From a virus, in IMG/VR virus record IMGVR_UViG_3300042338_000126, positions 1 through 40,644 of that record: DNA of 40,644 nt; one strand, 5' to 3'. The translations under genes were made by a program, and so were the position numbers. The notes below the pieces were generated by a model. It had not been told where the DNA came from. It searched no databases and saw only the letters and a program-made list of their open reading frames with translations. How positions within the stretch are numbered: the stretch's first letter is position 1; each line of letters opens with the position of its first letter. This document shows positions 31,574 to 39,024 of the stretch, one piece after another.

Positions 31574-31877
31574 CGGTGTTTTCCTTCAGCATTGCCGGGT
31601 AATGCTCTGGGCAGAGGCTTGTGACCATCGCCAGGATCCGAAGTCCAGTGTTCCTGTTTCCCTCCGCGAAGGCCATCGCCATCGCATTGGTGTTGAACAC
31701 CGAACGGAACGTCCCTGCCTGATCCATCAGTCGCCACACGAACCGGCGACCGCGCTTGCTGCTCATGAGCCACTTGACGTCTGAATCCTCGTTCTCTCGG
31801 GCAATTCGTTCGCGCAGGTTCCTTTCGGCCTGCGCGCGCTCCTGGCCTCTGATGTCCAAAGGATCGTGATCTGACAC
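31530..31877 (-). CDS. Bbp19-family phage protein
   Basis: The protein has 115 residues from a GTG start at 31877-31875. The core SDVKWLMSSKRGRRFVWRLMDQAGTFRSVF, then AFAEGNRNTGLRILAMVTSLCPEHYPAML, matches the Bbp19 family coded before the scaffold in BPP-1-like phages. No clear ribosome site precedes the GTG. Exactly 29 bases upstream ends conserved element copy B. The role is unknown but is probably in head assembly. Confidence 0.85.
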   Translation of the reverse strand: MSDHDPLDIRGQERAQAERNLRERIARENEDSDVKWLMSSKRGRRFVWRLMDQAGTFRSVFNTNAMAMAFAEGNRNTGLRILAMVTSLCPEHYPAMLKENTDDRNQPDSASANNQ

Positions 31878-31906
31878 GTGACGACTCTACGGTGCGCGCA
31901 ATCGAC

Positions 31907-31918
31907 TACGGATACCTG
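31907..31918 (-). promoter_or_regulatory. Conserved CAGGTATCCGTA element, copy B
   Basis: This exact copy lies in the 42-base gap before the Bbp19, scaffold, capsid and cement cluster. Twenty-nine bases separate it from the GTG start. Downstream bases (GTCGATTGCGCG) resemble those after copy D (ACGACTGCGCC), so the conserved block is about 24 bases. It is the best candidate for the main capsid promoter. Confidence 0.6.
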
Positions 31919-31919
31919 T

Positions 31920-32495
31920 TTACGCGTAGCCAATCTCATTGACGGTCAGGATCAGCGATGGCGCTGCCGGCTTTGGGTTTGCGCCAGCCACGGCATCGTG
32001 CTTGGCAATCGTCACATCGGTCGTGTCATTTGTTGTCCAGACGACTTGGACGAAGTCGCCGGCAGTCAGGTTGAGGAAGAAGTTCTGGCTTGGAATGATG
32101 GTGCCAGATTCCCCGCCGTGGCTTCCCGGAACCGAGTAGATGAACCTGCTGTTGTCAATGTTGTTGCCGTTGAGCCAACCCCACATCTCAAAAAACTTGG
32201 CGTTTGAGTCGTCGTTGTGGACATGCACCGACAGGTGAAAGTTGTACCAGCTTGTCCGAGTGACAGTTACCTTGCTGCCGTCAGCCACCGTTATCCCGTT
32301 CTGCAACACTGGCGTCCCGAACGTCATGACTGTCGGATTGGTGGAATACGGCTGGTTTGTGGTGTCAATGAACAGTCCGCTGTGCGCAGCTTTTGCAAAC
32401 AGAACCTCGCTGCCGTCAGGATCCTTGAATCCGACAATGTCGCCAGTCGTCTCGTCGTGCAGGAAGTAGCTGTTGCTCCGGAGCTGCCGTGCCAT
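31920..32495 (-). CDS. Jelly-roll-like virion decoration protein
   Basis: The protein has 191 residues. A short N-terminus is followed by a beta-sandwich of a type frequent in aquatic phages: SGLFIDTTNQPYSTNPTVMTFG, KVTVTRTSWYNFHLSVHVHN, FFEMWGWLNGNNID and NFFLNLTAGDFVQVVWTTNDT. This resembles C1q/TNF-type trimeric jelly rolls used as head or tail decorations. It lies between the portal and capsid clusters, so head decoration is likeliest. Function is inferred from fold and place. Confidence 0.75.
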   Translation of the reverse strand: MARQLRSNSYFLHDETTGDIVGFKDPDGSEVLFAKAAHSGLFIDTTNQPYSTNPTVMTFGTPVLQNGITVADGSKVTVTRTSWYNFHLSVHVHNDDSNAKFFEMWGWLNGNNIDNSRFIYSVPGSHGGESGTIIPSQNFFLNLTAGDFVQVVWTTNDTTDVTIAKHDAVAGANPKPAAPSLILTVNEIGYA

Positions 32496-32496
32496 G

Positions 32497-34209
32497 TCAG
32501 ACCTCCAGTGGCGACGGTGAGCTGTATCCAGAGAACATGTTGGTGACGTCGGTCAGCGCGTTTGCCTCGCCGGTCGGCGCCTGCGCCATGTTCTTGACAG
32601 TCTGCGAGTTCTGCTGCATGGCCGCTGCCTGCGCCTGCGCTGCCTGCGCCTGGTTGCGCGCCTGCCTGATCATCGCAACCTGCTTGTCGCCGACGATCAT
32701 GTTGGGGTCGACGCCGAGCATGTCGCTGTATGCGTCAACCCACGTGTCGGCGTCAAACTTGTCCAGGACATCGGGCTTGACCTGCGCGATGGCGCCAAGG
32801 TTGCCGACGAAGCGGTCGACTGCGTTCGTCCCAATTGCGCGCTGGGCCTGCGCCAGCATGGACACGAACTCGACATTCAGATCCATGCCGGCCAGCTCCT
32901 CTGGCGGCGGCGGCACAACGCCCTGCTCGATCATGTTGGTGAACGTGATATCGACCATCGGGTTGAGCAGCTCGTTGTGCAGGCGCTCAAGCACCGGGCC
33001 AAGCATGAGCAGCTTCTCCTCGTGGCGCTCGGCGACCTCGGTCGCGGTCATGCGCGTGTTCGGGCCTGCGCTCGCGAGCATCAGGAACATGTCTGCGTAA
33101 AACGCCCCACGCACCCGGTCGCGGCAGTCCTGGATGTCCATCAGCAGGTGCTGGAGGTTGAGGTTGACCTCGAACGCGGTCTTGATGCCAGCGGCCCCGT
33201 CGACGTACGTGATGCCGCCAGGCAACATCTCGACATCGCGGTTCTTGAGGCTGGTCGGAACCTGAAGCGGAGGCTTGGTCTGGAAGTCGATCACCTGTGC
33301 CTTGCGGAGCTGCTCGTGCTGCAATTGCTTGATGTCGCCGAGCGCCTCCATGCCAGGGCTGTTGCCGTAGATGTCGCCGCCGGCCGTGGCCCATCGAGGG
33401 CAGACTGCCGGGAACTGGCGGAACCCGCTCTCGCGCAGGAACTTGCCCTTGTCGCCGCCAATCTCGAAGTACCACGATGCCCACGGCATGTTGCGGCTGT
33501 CGCGCTTGCGGATGTCCCTGTCTGCGCGCGGCTCGACAGCGTGGATGATGGGAATCCACTGGTCGAGGTTGTGCGCGTCGTACATCGACTGCACGCTCTT
33601 CGAGCAGTTGGTGTAGCCGAACTCCTTGACCATCGCCGACACCGTCATTTCAAACTCGCGGTACAGCGTGCAGACCTTGCCCTGGTAGTCGGTCGAAATG
33701 CAGAACTCGCCCGTCGTGACCGGGTACATGTGGTTGACGGTCTGGAAGTCAGGCAGCACCAGCGATGCGGCGGTGCCGAACGCGCCCAGCTCCTCGTACA
33801 TCATGTGGAGGCAGCGGTACGTGTTGCTGCGCTGGAACACGGTCTGCATGCGACGGGTGACGTCATCCAGCCAGACCTTGACGGGGTGATACAGGTTCAG
33901 GTCGGGATCCGGGGTCGCGAGCCTGAACCACGGGCGCGCGGGCGATGTCGCTCCGGCCATCATCCCGGCCCCGAGCGTACGCAGCGCGCGCGTACCCGTA
34001 TTGTCGTAGATTGCGTTGTGCCTGCGCCATCCCTTGTCGCGATCCTGCCTGAAGTAGCGACCGTTGCGCGGCAGCAGGTAGGTCGTGATCTCCTGCCAGT
34101 GCGCCCACCATGACGCGCGCTCTGACTTTAGCTGGCCCCAACGGGTGAACAGCTGGTCGCTTCGTGGCGCGCCGGCGTAACTCTTTGCGTCGGATGGGTA
34201 CTGGCTCAT
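32497..34209 (-). CDS. Portal protein (head-tail connector type)
   Basis: The protein has 570 residues. Signature sections are ERASWWAHWQEITTYLLPRNGRYF, ALRTLGAGMMAGATSPARPWFRL, YEELGAFGTAASLVLPDF and NPMVDITFTNMIEQGVVPPPP. They match the podovirus head-tail connector family (PF12236 type). The C-terminus is rich in Q and A. Twelve copies form the DNA channel at one capsid vertex, working with the terminase coded three to four genes upstream. Confidence 0.92.
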   Translation of the reverse strand: MSQYPSDAKSYAGAPRSDQLFTRWGQLKSERASWWAHWQEITTYLLPRNGRYFRQDRDKGWRRHNAIYDNTGTRALRTLGAGMMAGATSPARPWFRLATPDPDLNLYHPVKVWLDDVTRRMQTVFQRSNTYRCLHMMYEELGAFGTAASLVLPDFQTVNHMYPVTTGEFCISTDYQGKVCTLYREFEMTVSAMVKEFGYTNCSKSVQSMYDAHNLDQWIPIIHAVEPRADRDIRKRDSRNMPWASWYFEIGGDKGKFLRESGFRQFPAVCPRWATAGGDIYGNSPGMEALGDIKQLQHEQLRKAQVIDFQTKPPLQVPTSLKNRDVEMLPGGITYVDGAAGIKTAFEVNLNLQHLLMDIQDCRDRVRGAFYADMFLMLASAGPNTRMTATEVAERHEEKLLMLGPVLERLHNELLNPMVDITFTNMIEQGVVPPPPEELAGMDLNVEFVSMLAQAQRAIGTNAVDRFVGNLGAIAQVKPDVLDKFDADTWVDAYSDMLGVDPNMIVGDKQVAMIRQARNQAQAAQAQAAAMQQNSQTVKNMAQAPTGEANALTDVTNMFSGYSSPSPLEV

Positions 34210-34212
34210 GCG

Positions 34213-34620
34213 TCAGCCGCCGAGAAGCGTGCTTCGTCCGAGCGAGAGCTGCGTGGGGTCAACGCCGCCAGGGCCAGTCAGCATGGTCGATGAAGGGCCG
34301 CCGCCAGCCTGCTGTCCTGCGCGCTCCATGATGCCGCCGACGTCAGGCTGCCTGCGGTTGGCGGCGTTCATCGCCATTTCCGACCTGCGCTGCTGTGCCT
34401 GCGCTTGGGCGAGCTGTTGCGCCTGCGCTCGCTCCTGCGATTCAAGCGCACGCGCCTGCTGCTTCTTTGCATCTTGACCAGCCGCGATGCTGTAGCCAGC
34501 GCCGGCAGCAGCAGCAGCACTTCCAACGACGGTCGCTCCGACAGCTGCGGCCACGCCAGGCGCAGCAGCAGCAGCCGCAGACCCAAGTATTGCCGCACCG
34601 ATTGCGCTGAAGATTGCCAT
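34213..34620 (-). CDS. Small virion-module protein with hydrophobic N-terminus and TLLGG tail
   Basis: The protein has 135 residues. Residues 3-48 are almost all A, G, V and I, giving one or two membrane-compatible helices. A Q/A/R-rich helix follows (AQAQQLAQAQAQQRRSEMAM), then a flexible tail ending SLGRSTLLGG. The tail matches that of the protein coded two genes upstream at 35079. Related podovirus proteins sit beside the portal and are thought to be minor virion components. Function is unknown. Confidence 0.75.
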   Translation of the reverse strand: MAIFSAIGAAILGSAAAAAAPGVAAAVGATVVGSAAAAAGAGYSIAAGQDAKKQQARALESQERAQAQQLAQAQAQQRRSEMAMNAANRRQPDVGGIMERAGQQAGGGPSSTMLTGPGGVDPTQLSLGRSTLLGG

Positions 34621-34621
34621 G

Positions 34622-35077
34622 TCACGCGATCCTTTTGATGTAGGTGTGTTCGCTCTGCTCGAAGCCCATCCGCTGAAGCACGCTGCTCACGCGGTTGTCA
34701 TGATCCAGGTGCAAGCTGCTCATCGCTACGACCTTGGCGCCCTGCTCGCGCGCCCAGTCCTGAAATGCGGTCACGAGCCTGATGCCAGCCGTGCCTCCGC
34801 GCGCGGCCGGCTCGACCCACCATGCCAATTCGCTCGCCCACAACGTGCGAGGCGCAAACCAAAGACCGCTGACGATGCCGAACAGCATGCCCACGATCTC
34901 GCCGTCCTGCTCTGCGACTAGCAGCACGCCATGCTGCATGCACGCGCGGATGGCCGCAGCGATGTCTGCATCGTCGTACTCGGCAATGGTGGCATGCGGC
35001 GCAAACGCAATGAAGTGACGCGCCATCTTCACGATGGTGTCGACGTCAGCCTCGGTTGCGTTGCGGATCGTCGCCAT
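34622..35077 (-). CDS. GNAT-family N-acetyltransferase
   Basis: The protein has 151 residues, starting at ATG 35077, one base after the upstream stop. IRNATEADVDTIVKMARHF, then VLLVAEQDGEIVGMLFGIV, and the acetyl-CoA loop AARGGTAGIRLV (about 91-102) are GNAT motifs; the C-terminus has SSVLQRMGFEQSEHTYIKR. It would transfer an acetyl group from acetyl-CoA to an amine. It is set between two small virion-module genes, where other podoviruses also carry one. The substrate is unknown. Confidence 0.88.
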   Translation of the reverse strand: MATIRNATEADVDTIVKMARHFIAFAPHATIAEYDDADIAAAIRACMQHGVLLVAEQDGEIVGMLFGIVSGLWFAPRTLWASELAWWVEPAARGGTAGIRLVTAFQDWAREQGAKVVAMSSLHLDHDNRVSSVLQRMGFEQSEHTYIKRIA

Positions 35078-35078
35078 G

Positions 35079-35453
35079 TCAGCCGCCAAGCAGCGTTGTT
35101 GTGGCCAGCGCGACCTCGGCGGGCGACGGTGTGGATGTGATGAGGCTGCTCGATGCGCCTGCCTGCGGGGCTGCTGCGCGCCGCTGCGGAGCCTGCGCGC
35201 TAGGCCGGATGACTTGCGTCGGGCCGGGAGAGACAACGGATGTTCGCGAGACCGTACGTTGTCTCGGATCGGCTGCATTTGCTGCGAGCGAGGCCATTTG
35301 CGCCCACCGCTGAAATGGCGTCATGCTTTGCTGTGCCTGTCCTGCCATGAATGCACGAGTTGTTTGCGCCCAGCCTTCGATTCCAGATGGCATTCGACTG
35401 TTGGCAGCAACCTGTGCCAGTGACATCTGACCTGCTGGGCCGAACATTGCCAT
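35079..35453 (-). CDS. Small Q/A-rich virion-module protein with TLLGG tail
   Basis: The protein has 124 residues, starting at ATG 35453 (a second ATG lies two codons later); no clear ribosome site is present. It begins MAMFGPAGQMSLAQVAANSR, has a helical part (FQRWAQMASLAANA) and a Pro/Ser/Ala-rich flexible half ending VALATTTLLGG. The ending is shared with the protein at 34213-34620. Element copy D ends 29 bases before the start. It may be a minor structural or assembly protein; no family function is established. Confidence 0.72.
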   Translation of the reverse strand: MAMFGPAGQMSLAQVAANSRMPSGIEGWAQTTRAFMAGQAQQSMTPFQRWAQMASLAANAADPRQRTVSRTSVVSPGPTQVIRPSAQAPQRRAAAPQAGASSSLITSTPSPAEVALATTTLLGG

Positions 35454-35482
35454 GATGCGACAGTACGACTTGGCGCAGTCGT

Positions 35483-35494
35483 TACGGCTACCTC
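35483..35494 (-). promoter_or_regulatory. Conserved element, variant copy D
   Basis: TACGGCTACCTC on the plus strand differs at two positions from the other copies. It overlaps the terminase stop codon, and 29 bases separate it from the next ATG at 35453. The bases that follow it leftward (ACGACTGCGCC) are close to those after copy B. Confidence 0.5.
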
Positions 35495-36813
35495 GCCTGC
35501 GAGTACGGGTCGTAGTCCTGCTCGCGCTTGCGCTTGGCGTAGCTCGGCAGGTCAAGCCGGCTCGCCACCGGGTGCGCAAATGTCAGTGCCAGCGCGTCGG
35601 CAAGGTCGGGCGAGCCGCCACCCTGCAAACGCTTCTTGACCTCGTCCTTCGATTCAAGCACGCGCTTGCCCGATGCGTCGTACCAGTACGTCGGCGTTGC
35701 CAGTTCCTGGCGCAGCGCAGAATCCTGCGGGATCGCGCCGCCATGCTCGAGCCACTCCTTCATGGCCCACCACATTTCGGCGCGCCTGTTCACGAACTGC
35801 GTCTCTGCCACCGCTCGACCGCCAAACGGCACCTCAACGACGTCGTAGTCGAGCTGCCGCAGCCGGTCAATCACGCCTGCGCCGGCGCCCGAGTCAATGA
35901 ACACGGCGTCAGGGTCATGCTCGTTGATGTGCGCAGCCACCCGCGCTGCCAGCTCCATGTTGTCGATGCCCCTATACACCCACGGCGTGAACGCCTGAAG
36001 GCCACGCCGGCGGAACACGACGCTGCGGTCATCGCCGAACCGGGCAGGGTCGACGCCAATGACCAGCGGCGCGCCGGCTACGTCCTTCTCGGTGTACACC
36101 CTGCGCGCAGCGGCCTCGACGTCAGCCAGGCTAATGAGCTGGTCATCGCCGGCCGCGCTGAAGTCACACAGGTACTCGCGCGCAAAGCTTGTCTCGGCCA
36201 TGTCCCTGCGCAGGCGCTCGACCTCGTCGGCAGGCAGCGCATCGGTGTCATACACGGTGTAGCGGGCCTGATACCAGTCAGGCAGCTCGGCGGCTTTGTA
36301 GTACAGCTCGCTGAACAGGTTGATGCCTGACGGCGTGCCGATGAACAGCGCCCACCCTCGACGGTCTGACAGCGCCGGCTGGATGATGTCGTTCCAGACC
36401 TCTGGCTTGATCTGCGCGACCTCGTCAATGACCACGCCATCGAGGCGAACACCACGCATCGCGTCGGGGTTGTCGCCGCCGAACAGGCGGATCGTCGCGC
36501 CGTTGTGCTTGAATTTGACGGACAGCTCGGACTCGTTGACCTCGATGGCGCCCGTAATGCGCATGGGTTCAAGCTTTTGCTTCAACCTTGCCCAGGCGAT
36601 GGCTTTGGCTTGCTTCAGGAACGGCGCCACGTAGAAGAACAGCCCCAAATCCTTCGAGAACTGGAGCGCGGCCTCGATCAGCTCCATGACCGCACACTCG
36701 GTCTTGCCGGCACGACGGTGAAGCGCCAGCACGGTGAACCGGCGCCGCTCCAGGTGGCAACGCTCCTGCCACGCGCGCGGCGAGTAGTCGAGCCTAACTG
36801 TCGGCCTGCTCAC
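35488..36813 (-). CDS. terL: Terminase large subunit
   Basis: The protein has 441 residues. The ATPase has Walker A LHRRAGKTE (31-39) and Walker B GVVIDE (126-131), with motif III near LFIGTPSG. The nuclease domain has VDPARFGDD (254-262), FIDSGAGAG (D307) and SPDLADALAL near 403. It powers DNA packaging and cuts the concatemer. It overlaps the small-subunit gene by 20 bases. The related phages BPP-1 and Bcep22 give an expectation of terminal redundancy, which fits the circular assembly. Confidence 0.95.
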   Translation of the reverse strand: MSRPTVRLDYSPRAWQERCHLERRRFTVLALHRRAGKTECAVMELIEAALQFSKDLGLFFYVAPFLKQAKAIAWARLKQKLEPMRITGAIEVNESELSVKFKHNGATIRLFGGDNPDAMRGVRLDGVVIDEVAQIKPEVWNDIIQPALSDRRGWALFIGTPSGINLFSELYYKAAELPDWYQARYTVYDTDALPADEVERLRRDMAETSFAREYLCDFSAAGDDQLISLADVEAAARRVYTEKDVAGAPLVIGVDPARFGDDRSVVFRRRGLQAFTPWVYRGIDNMELAARVAAHINEHDPDAVFIDSGAGAGVIDRLRQLDYDVVEVPFGGRAVAETQFVNRRAEMWWAMKEWLEHGGAIPQDSALRQELATPTYWYDASGKRVLESKDEVKKRLQGGGSPDLADALALTFAHPVASRLDLPSYAKRKREQDYDPYSQAR

Positions 36814-37228
36814 GCTTGGGTACGCCCGTGATCACGTTGATGCTGACGCCGCCGCCGTGGTCGACCTGCTGCCGGTCGCCGTAGCGGCTGGGATCCCACT
36901 TGGACAGCAGGCGCAGCACGGTGTCAACGCGCAGCTTCTTCCAGTTCAGGTCGAGCTGGTCTTCTGGCTTGCGCATCGACTCAACCAGCATTTCCTCGGC
37001 GATTGCGTCGAATCCAGTGGTTCTGGCCTCGGCCATGCGTCTACGAAAACCCTCGTCCTTGGCCATCCACTTGTACACGGTGGCAAAGCATGGCCTGGAT
37101 TCCTTCTCCTCGCACCATGAACGCAGGGTCTGCCCTGCCGCGATTGCCGCGATGATCTCGTCGGCGACCTTCGCCGGCACATCTTCGGGCGGCCTGCCTA
37201 CTGGCTTTGGCTGCTTCCGCTTTGCCAT
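36794..37228 (-). CDS. terS: Terminase small subunit
   Basis: The protein has 144 residues. The second of two adjacent ATGs (37228) is chosen because GGAGG then stands five bases away. VGRPPEDVPAKVADEIIAAIAAGQTLRSWCEE, CFATVYKWMAKDEGFRRRMAEARTTGFDAIAEEM and KKLRVDTVLRLLSKWDPSRYGDRQ match the HTH plus oligomerisation layout of small terminases. It recognises the packaging site and recruits the large subunit coded next to it. Confidence 0.88.
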   Translation of the reverse strand: MAKRKQPKPVGRPPEDVPAKVADEIIAAIAAGQTLRSWCEEKESRPCFATVYKWMAKDEGFRRRMAEARTTGFDAIAEEMLVESMRKPEDQLDLNWKKLRVDTVLRLLSKWDPSRYGDRQQVDHGGGVSINVITGVPKREQADS

Positions 37229-37488
37229 CATGTCCTCCGTTGCCAGCGCGCGACTGTCTGCGCCCTGCGCCTGTACGTGCAGATCTTCTGCACAGTTCCG
37301 CGCGAAACTCCGAACATCCTAGCCAGCACGCGGTATCCAAAGTTGAACTCCTCGTGCAGCTCCCTCATGCGGTTCACGACCGCGTCGGGAATGGTCGAGT
37401 TGTGGTGCGACGATCCGATGCGATAGCCGCGCTCGTTGAACGCGATGTACTCGCGGCGGGTTACTTTCCCTTGAGGATCATGCGCCAC
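37228..37488 (-). CDS. Small HTH protein before the terminase
   Basis: The protein has about 86 residues with GTG 37488 as the best available start; a family-like start (TRREYIAFNE) lies ten codons on but has GTA. The sequence REYIAFNERGYRIGSSHHNSTIPDAVVNRMRELHEE, then YRVLARMFGVSRGTVQKICTYRRR, holds a clear helix-turn-helix of the HNH-associated or resolvase type. Similar small proteins lie beside terminases in other phages. It overlaps the gene at 37461 and its stop touches the terminase start. The start is uncertain; the frame is secure. Confidence 0.7.
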   Translation of the reverse strand: MAHDPQGKVTRREYIAFNERGYRIGSSHHNSTIPDAVVNRMRELHEEFNFGYRVLARMFGVSRGTVQKICTYRRRAQTVARWQRRT

Positions 37489-37628
37489 GGCAACTTTTGC
37501 TTCTTGCCGGCGTCGGCACGGTTGAACTCGCGCGCCACTGACTGCGGCACACCGACACGCTTGGCAAATGCAGGATCGTGTGCTGCTGCCGCCATCAGGC
37601 GGCGTTGCGATTCGCTCTTGCTTGGCAT
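37461..37628 (-). CDS. Small conserved phage protein (MPSKSESQRR type)
   Basis: The protein has 55 residues. GGAGG lies six bases before ATG 37628. The sequence MPSKSESQRRLMAAAAHDPA, then AKRVGVPQSVAREFNRADAG and a basic end ILKGK, matches a widespread class of very small phage proteins coded beside terminase or head genes. It overlaps the HTH gene in another frame by 28 bases. Function is unknown. Confidence 0.85.
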   Translation of the reverse strand: MPSKSESQRRLMAAAAHDPAFAKRVGVPQSVAREFNRADAGKKQKLPWRMILKGK

Positions 37629-37643
37629 GCGCGACCTCCACGT

Positions 37644-38060
37644 TCATTGGCCCATCTCACGCAGACGGGCCTCCACCTTCGCACGGTACGCGGCAGTCGA
37701 TGCCTTACGGTGTCCTTTGGGGCCACCGTTCCAGATGCCTGCAAGCGTCGCAGGCTTCCAGTCCGGCGCATAGCGCGTCCAGTACGCAATGGCCACGCGC
37801 CTGGCGTAGGCGGGATCTGTGCAGTTTGCGTATGTCTCGCCGTTGGCAACCAAGGTCTTGTCACGCTCGACGGCATCGGCCCAGCAGGCCCGCTGAATCT
37901 GGAGAGGCCCGATGCTGGCTCCGTTGTCGCCGACTGCTGCCGACGGGTCAGCCTCGCCTCCGGTCTCAACATGCTGGATCGCATCGAGGATCGGCGCCGG
38001 GTCGTAGCCGGCTGGCGGTGGCACGAGCGCGAGAACGATTGTGATGATTGTGTGCGTCAT
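37644..38060 (-). CDS. Lysozyme-like endolysin
   Basis: The protein has 138 residues from ATG 38060. Residues 2-13 (THTIITIVLALV) are a short hydrophobic leader that may act as a signal or signal-anchor. The catalytic region AIQHVETGGEADPS has a likely catalytic Glu32, followed by GDNGASIGPLQIQRACW and a helix with YARRVAIAYWTRYAP. This is a lysozyme-fold (transglycosylase or i-type-like) pattern. It should cut peptidoglycan at lysis. It stands at the head of the late block, more than 30 kb from the holin and spanins. Confidence 0.82.
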   Translation of the reverse strand: MTHTIITIVLALVPPPAGYDPAPILDAIQHVETGGEADPSAAVGDNGASIGPLQIQRACWADAVERDKTLVANGETYANCTDPAYARRVAIAYWTRYAPDWKPATLAGIWNGGPKGHRKASTAAYRAKVEARLREMGQ

Positions 38061-38101
38061 GTACCCCGTATCGGGTCGGTTTGCCGATTGACTGTAGCCA
38101 A
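38061..38101. promoter_or_regulatory. Divergent gap between endolysin and metallophosphoesterase genes
   Basis: The 41-base gap separates divergent genes. It contains CCCGTATCGGG (arms CCCG/CGGG) and TTGACT at 38089-38094, too close to ATG 38102 for a useful rightward promoter unless a later start is used. No clear promoter pair is seen either way. The rightward leader could begin inside the endolysin gene. Confidence 0.3.
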
Positions 38102-39022
38102 ATGCCACAGGATCTGCCGTTTTCAGTTACGGAGCAGTCCCGCAACATCCATACCGTCCACCTCAAGGCATCGTCGGTGACGCAGGAATGGACGTTCGTG
38201 CTGGCATCGGACATCCACTGGGACTCGACGCATTGCGACCGTGACGCATGGGACAATGTGCTTCGCCAGGCCGGCAACAATGGCTGGGGCGTGTTCGTGT
38301 GGGGTGACCTCTACGATTTAATGCAGGGAAGGCACGATCCACGGCGCGCCCGCCACGGTGTGCGTCCCGAGTTCGACCATGCCGGATACCTCGATGCGGT
38401 CATCGAGGGATGCGCCGACTGGCACAAGGCCCGCAACGACAACGGCAACATCATCCTGCTGTCGCGCGGCAACCACGAGGAGAGCATCCGCAAGAACTGC
38501 GACACGGATCCGATCCAGCGCACGGTGTCACTGATGAACTACGGCACCCCGCACACCACCTACTCGGGCGGATACGGCGGGTGGGTTCGGTTTGTGCTTG
38601 ACCTCAACGGCGCCTACTACAGCCTTAATCTCAATTACTTCCACGGCAGCGGCGGCGCGCCGGTCATGACACATGGAGTCTTGCAGACCGTAAGGATGGC
38701 CGCCTTCAGCCCCGATGCCGACGTCATCTGCACGGGCCATGTCCACAGGCGTTGGGTCGTGCCGCTCGCCAGGCAGCGACTGGTGGTCAACAAGGCCGGC
38801 GCCAAGGTCGTGCGCGACACCCAAACCCACGTGTGCTGCGGCAGCTTCAAGGACAGTTTCGGTGACGGTGCCGAGGGGTGGGAGGTCGAAAAGGGCATGC
38901 CACCAAAGGACACAGGCTGCGTGCTGATGAAGCTGTACCTTGAGAAGTCGACCGTGTCGACCGCATCACGAAGGTCAAACATGCGCTACCGGCTGGTGCC
39001 GGAGTTCACGCTCACGAGGTGA
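38102..39022 (+). CDS. Calcineurin-like metallophosphoesterase
   Basis: The protein has 306 residues from ATG 38102; an upstream TTG would extend it into the endolysin leader. All metal motifs are present: DIH (D37, H39), GDLYD (68-72), GNHE (123-126), NYFH (H181) and GHVH (212-215). Such enzymes cut phosphomonoesters or phosphodiesters; substrates range from nucleotides to DNA ends and RNA. It faces right, against the flanking leftward genes, and shares a unit with the HEXXH mini-protein. Possible roles are nucleotide or cyclic signal hydrolysis, or DNA end processing; none is proved by sequence. Confidence 0.9.
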   Translation: MPQDLPFSVTEQSRNIHTVHLKASSVTQEWTFVLASDIHWDSTHCDRDAWDNVLRQAGNNGWGVFVWGDLYDLMQGRHDPRRARHGVRPEFDHAGYLDAVIEGCADWHKARNDNGNIILLSRGNHEESIRKNCDTDPIQRTVSLMNYGTPHTTYSGGYGGWVRFVLDLNGAYYSLNLNYFHGSGGAPVMTHGVLQTVRMAAFSPDADVICTGHVHRRWVVPLARQRLVVNKAGAKVVRDTQTHVCCGSFKDSFGDGAEGWEVEKGMPPKDTGCVLMKLYLEKSTVSTASRRSNMRYRLVPEFTLTR

Positions 39023-39024
39023 CC

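Noticed and set aside
37228-37647. Single 139-codon gene from ATG 37647
   Set aside because: Its first 50 codons are an out-of-frame reading of the conserved 55-residue gene at 37461-37628, which has the proper ribosome site.
38065-38075. CCCGTATCGGG as an operator between divergent genes
   Set aside because: The arms are only four bases and no promoter pair is aligned with it; chance is likely in GC-rich DNA.
38391-38399. GGATACCTC inside the metallophosphoesterase gene as a fifth conserved element
   Set aside because: It matches only part of the motif, lacks the TAC start and spacing to a start codon, and is explained by codons for G-Y-L.
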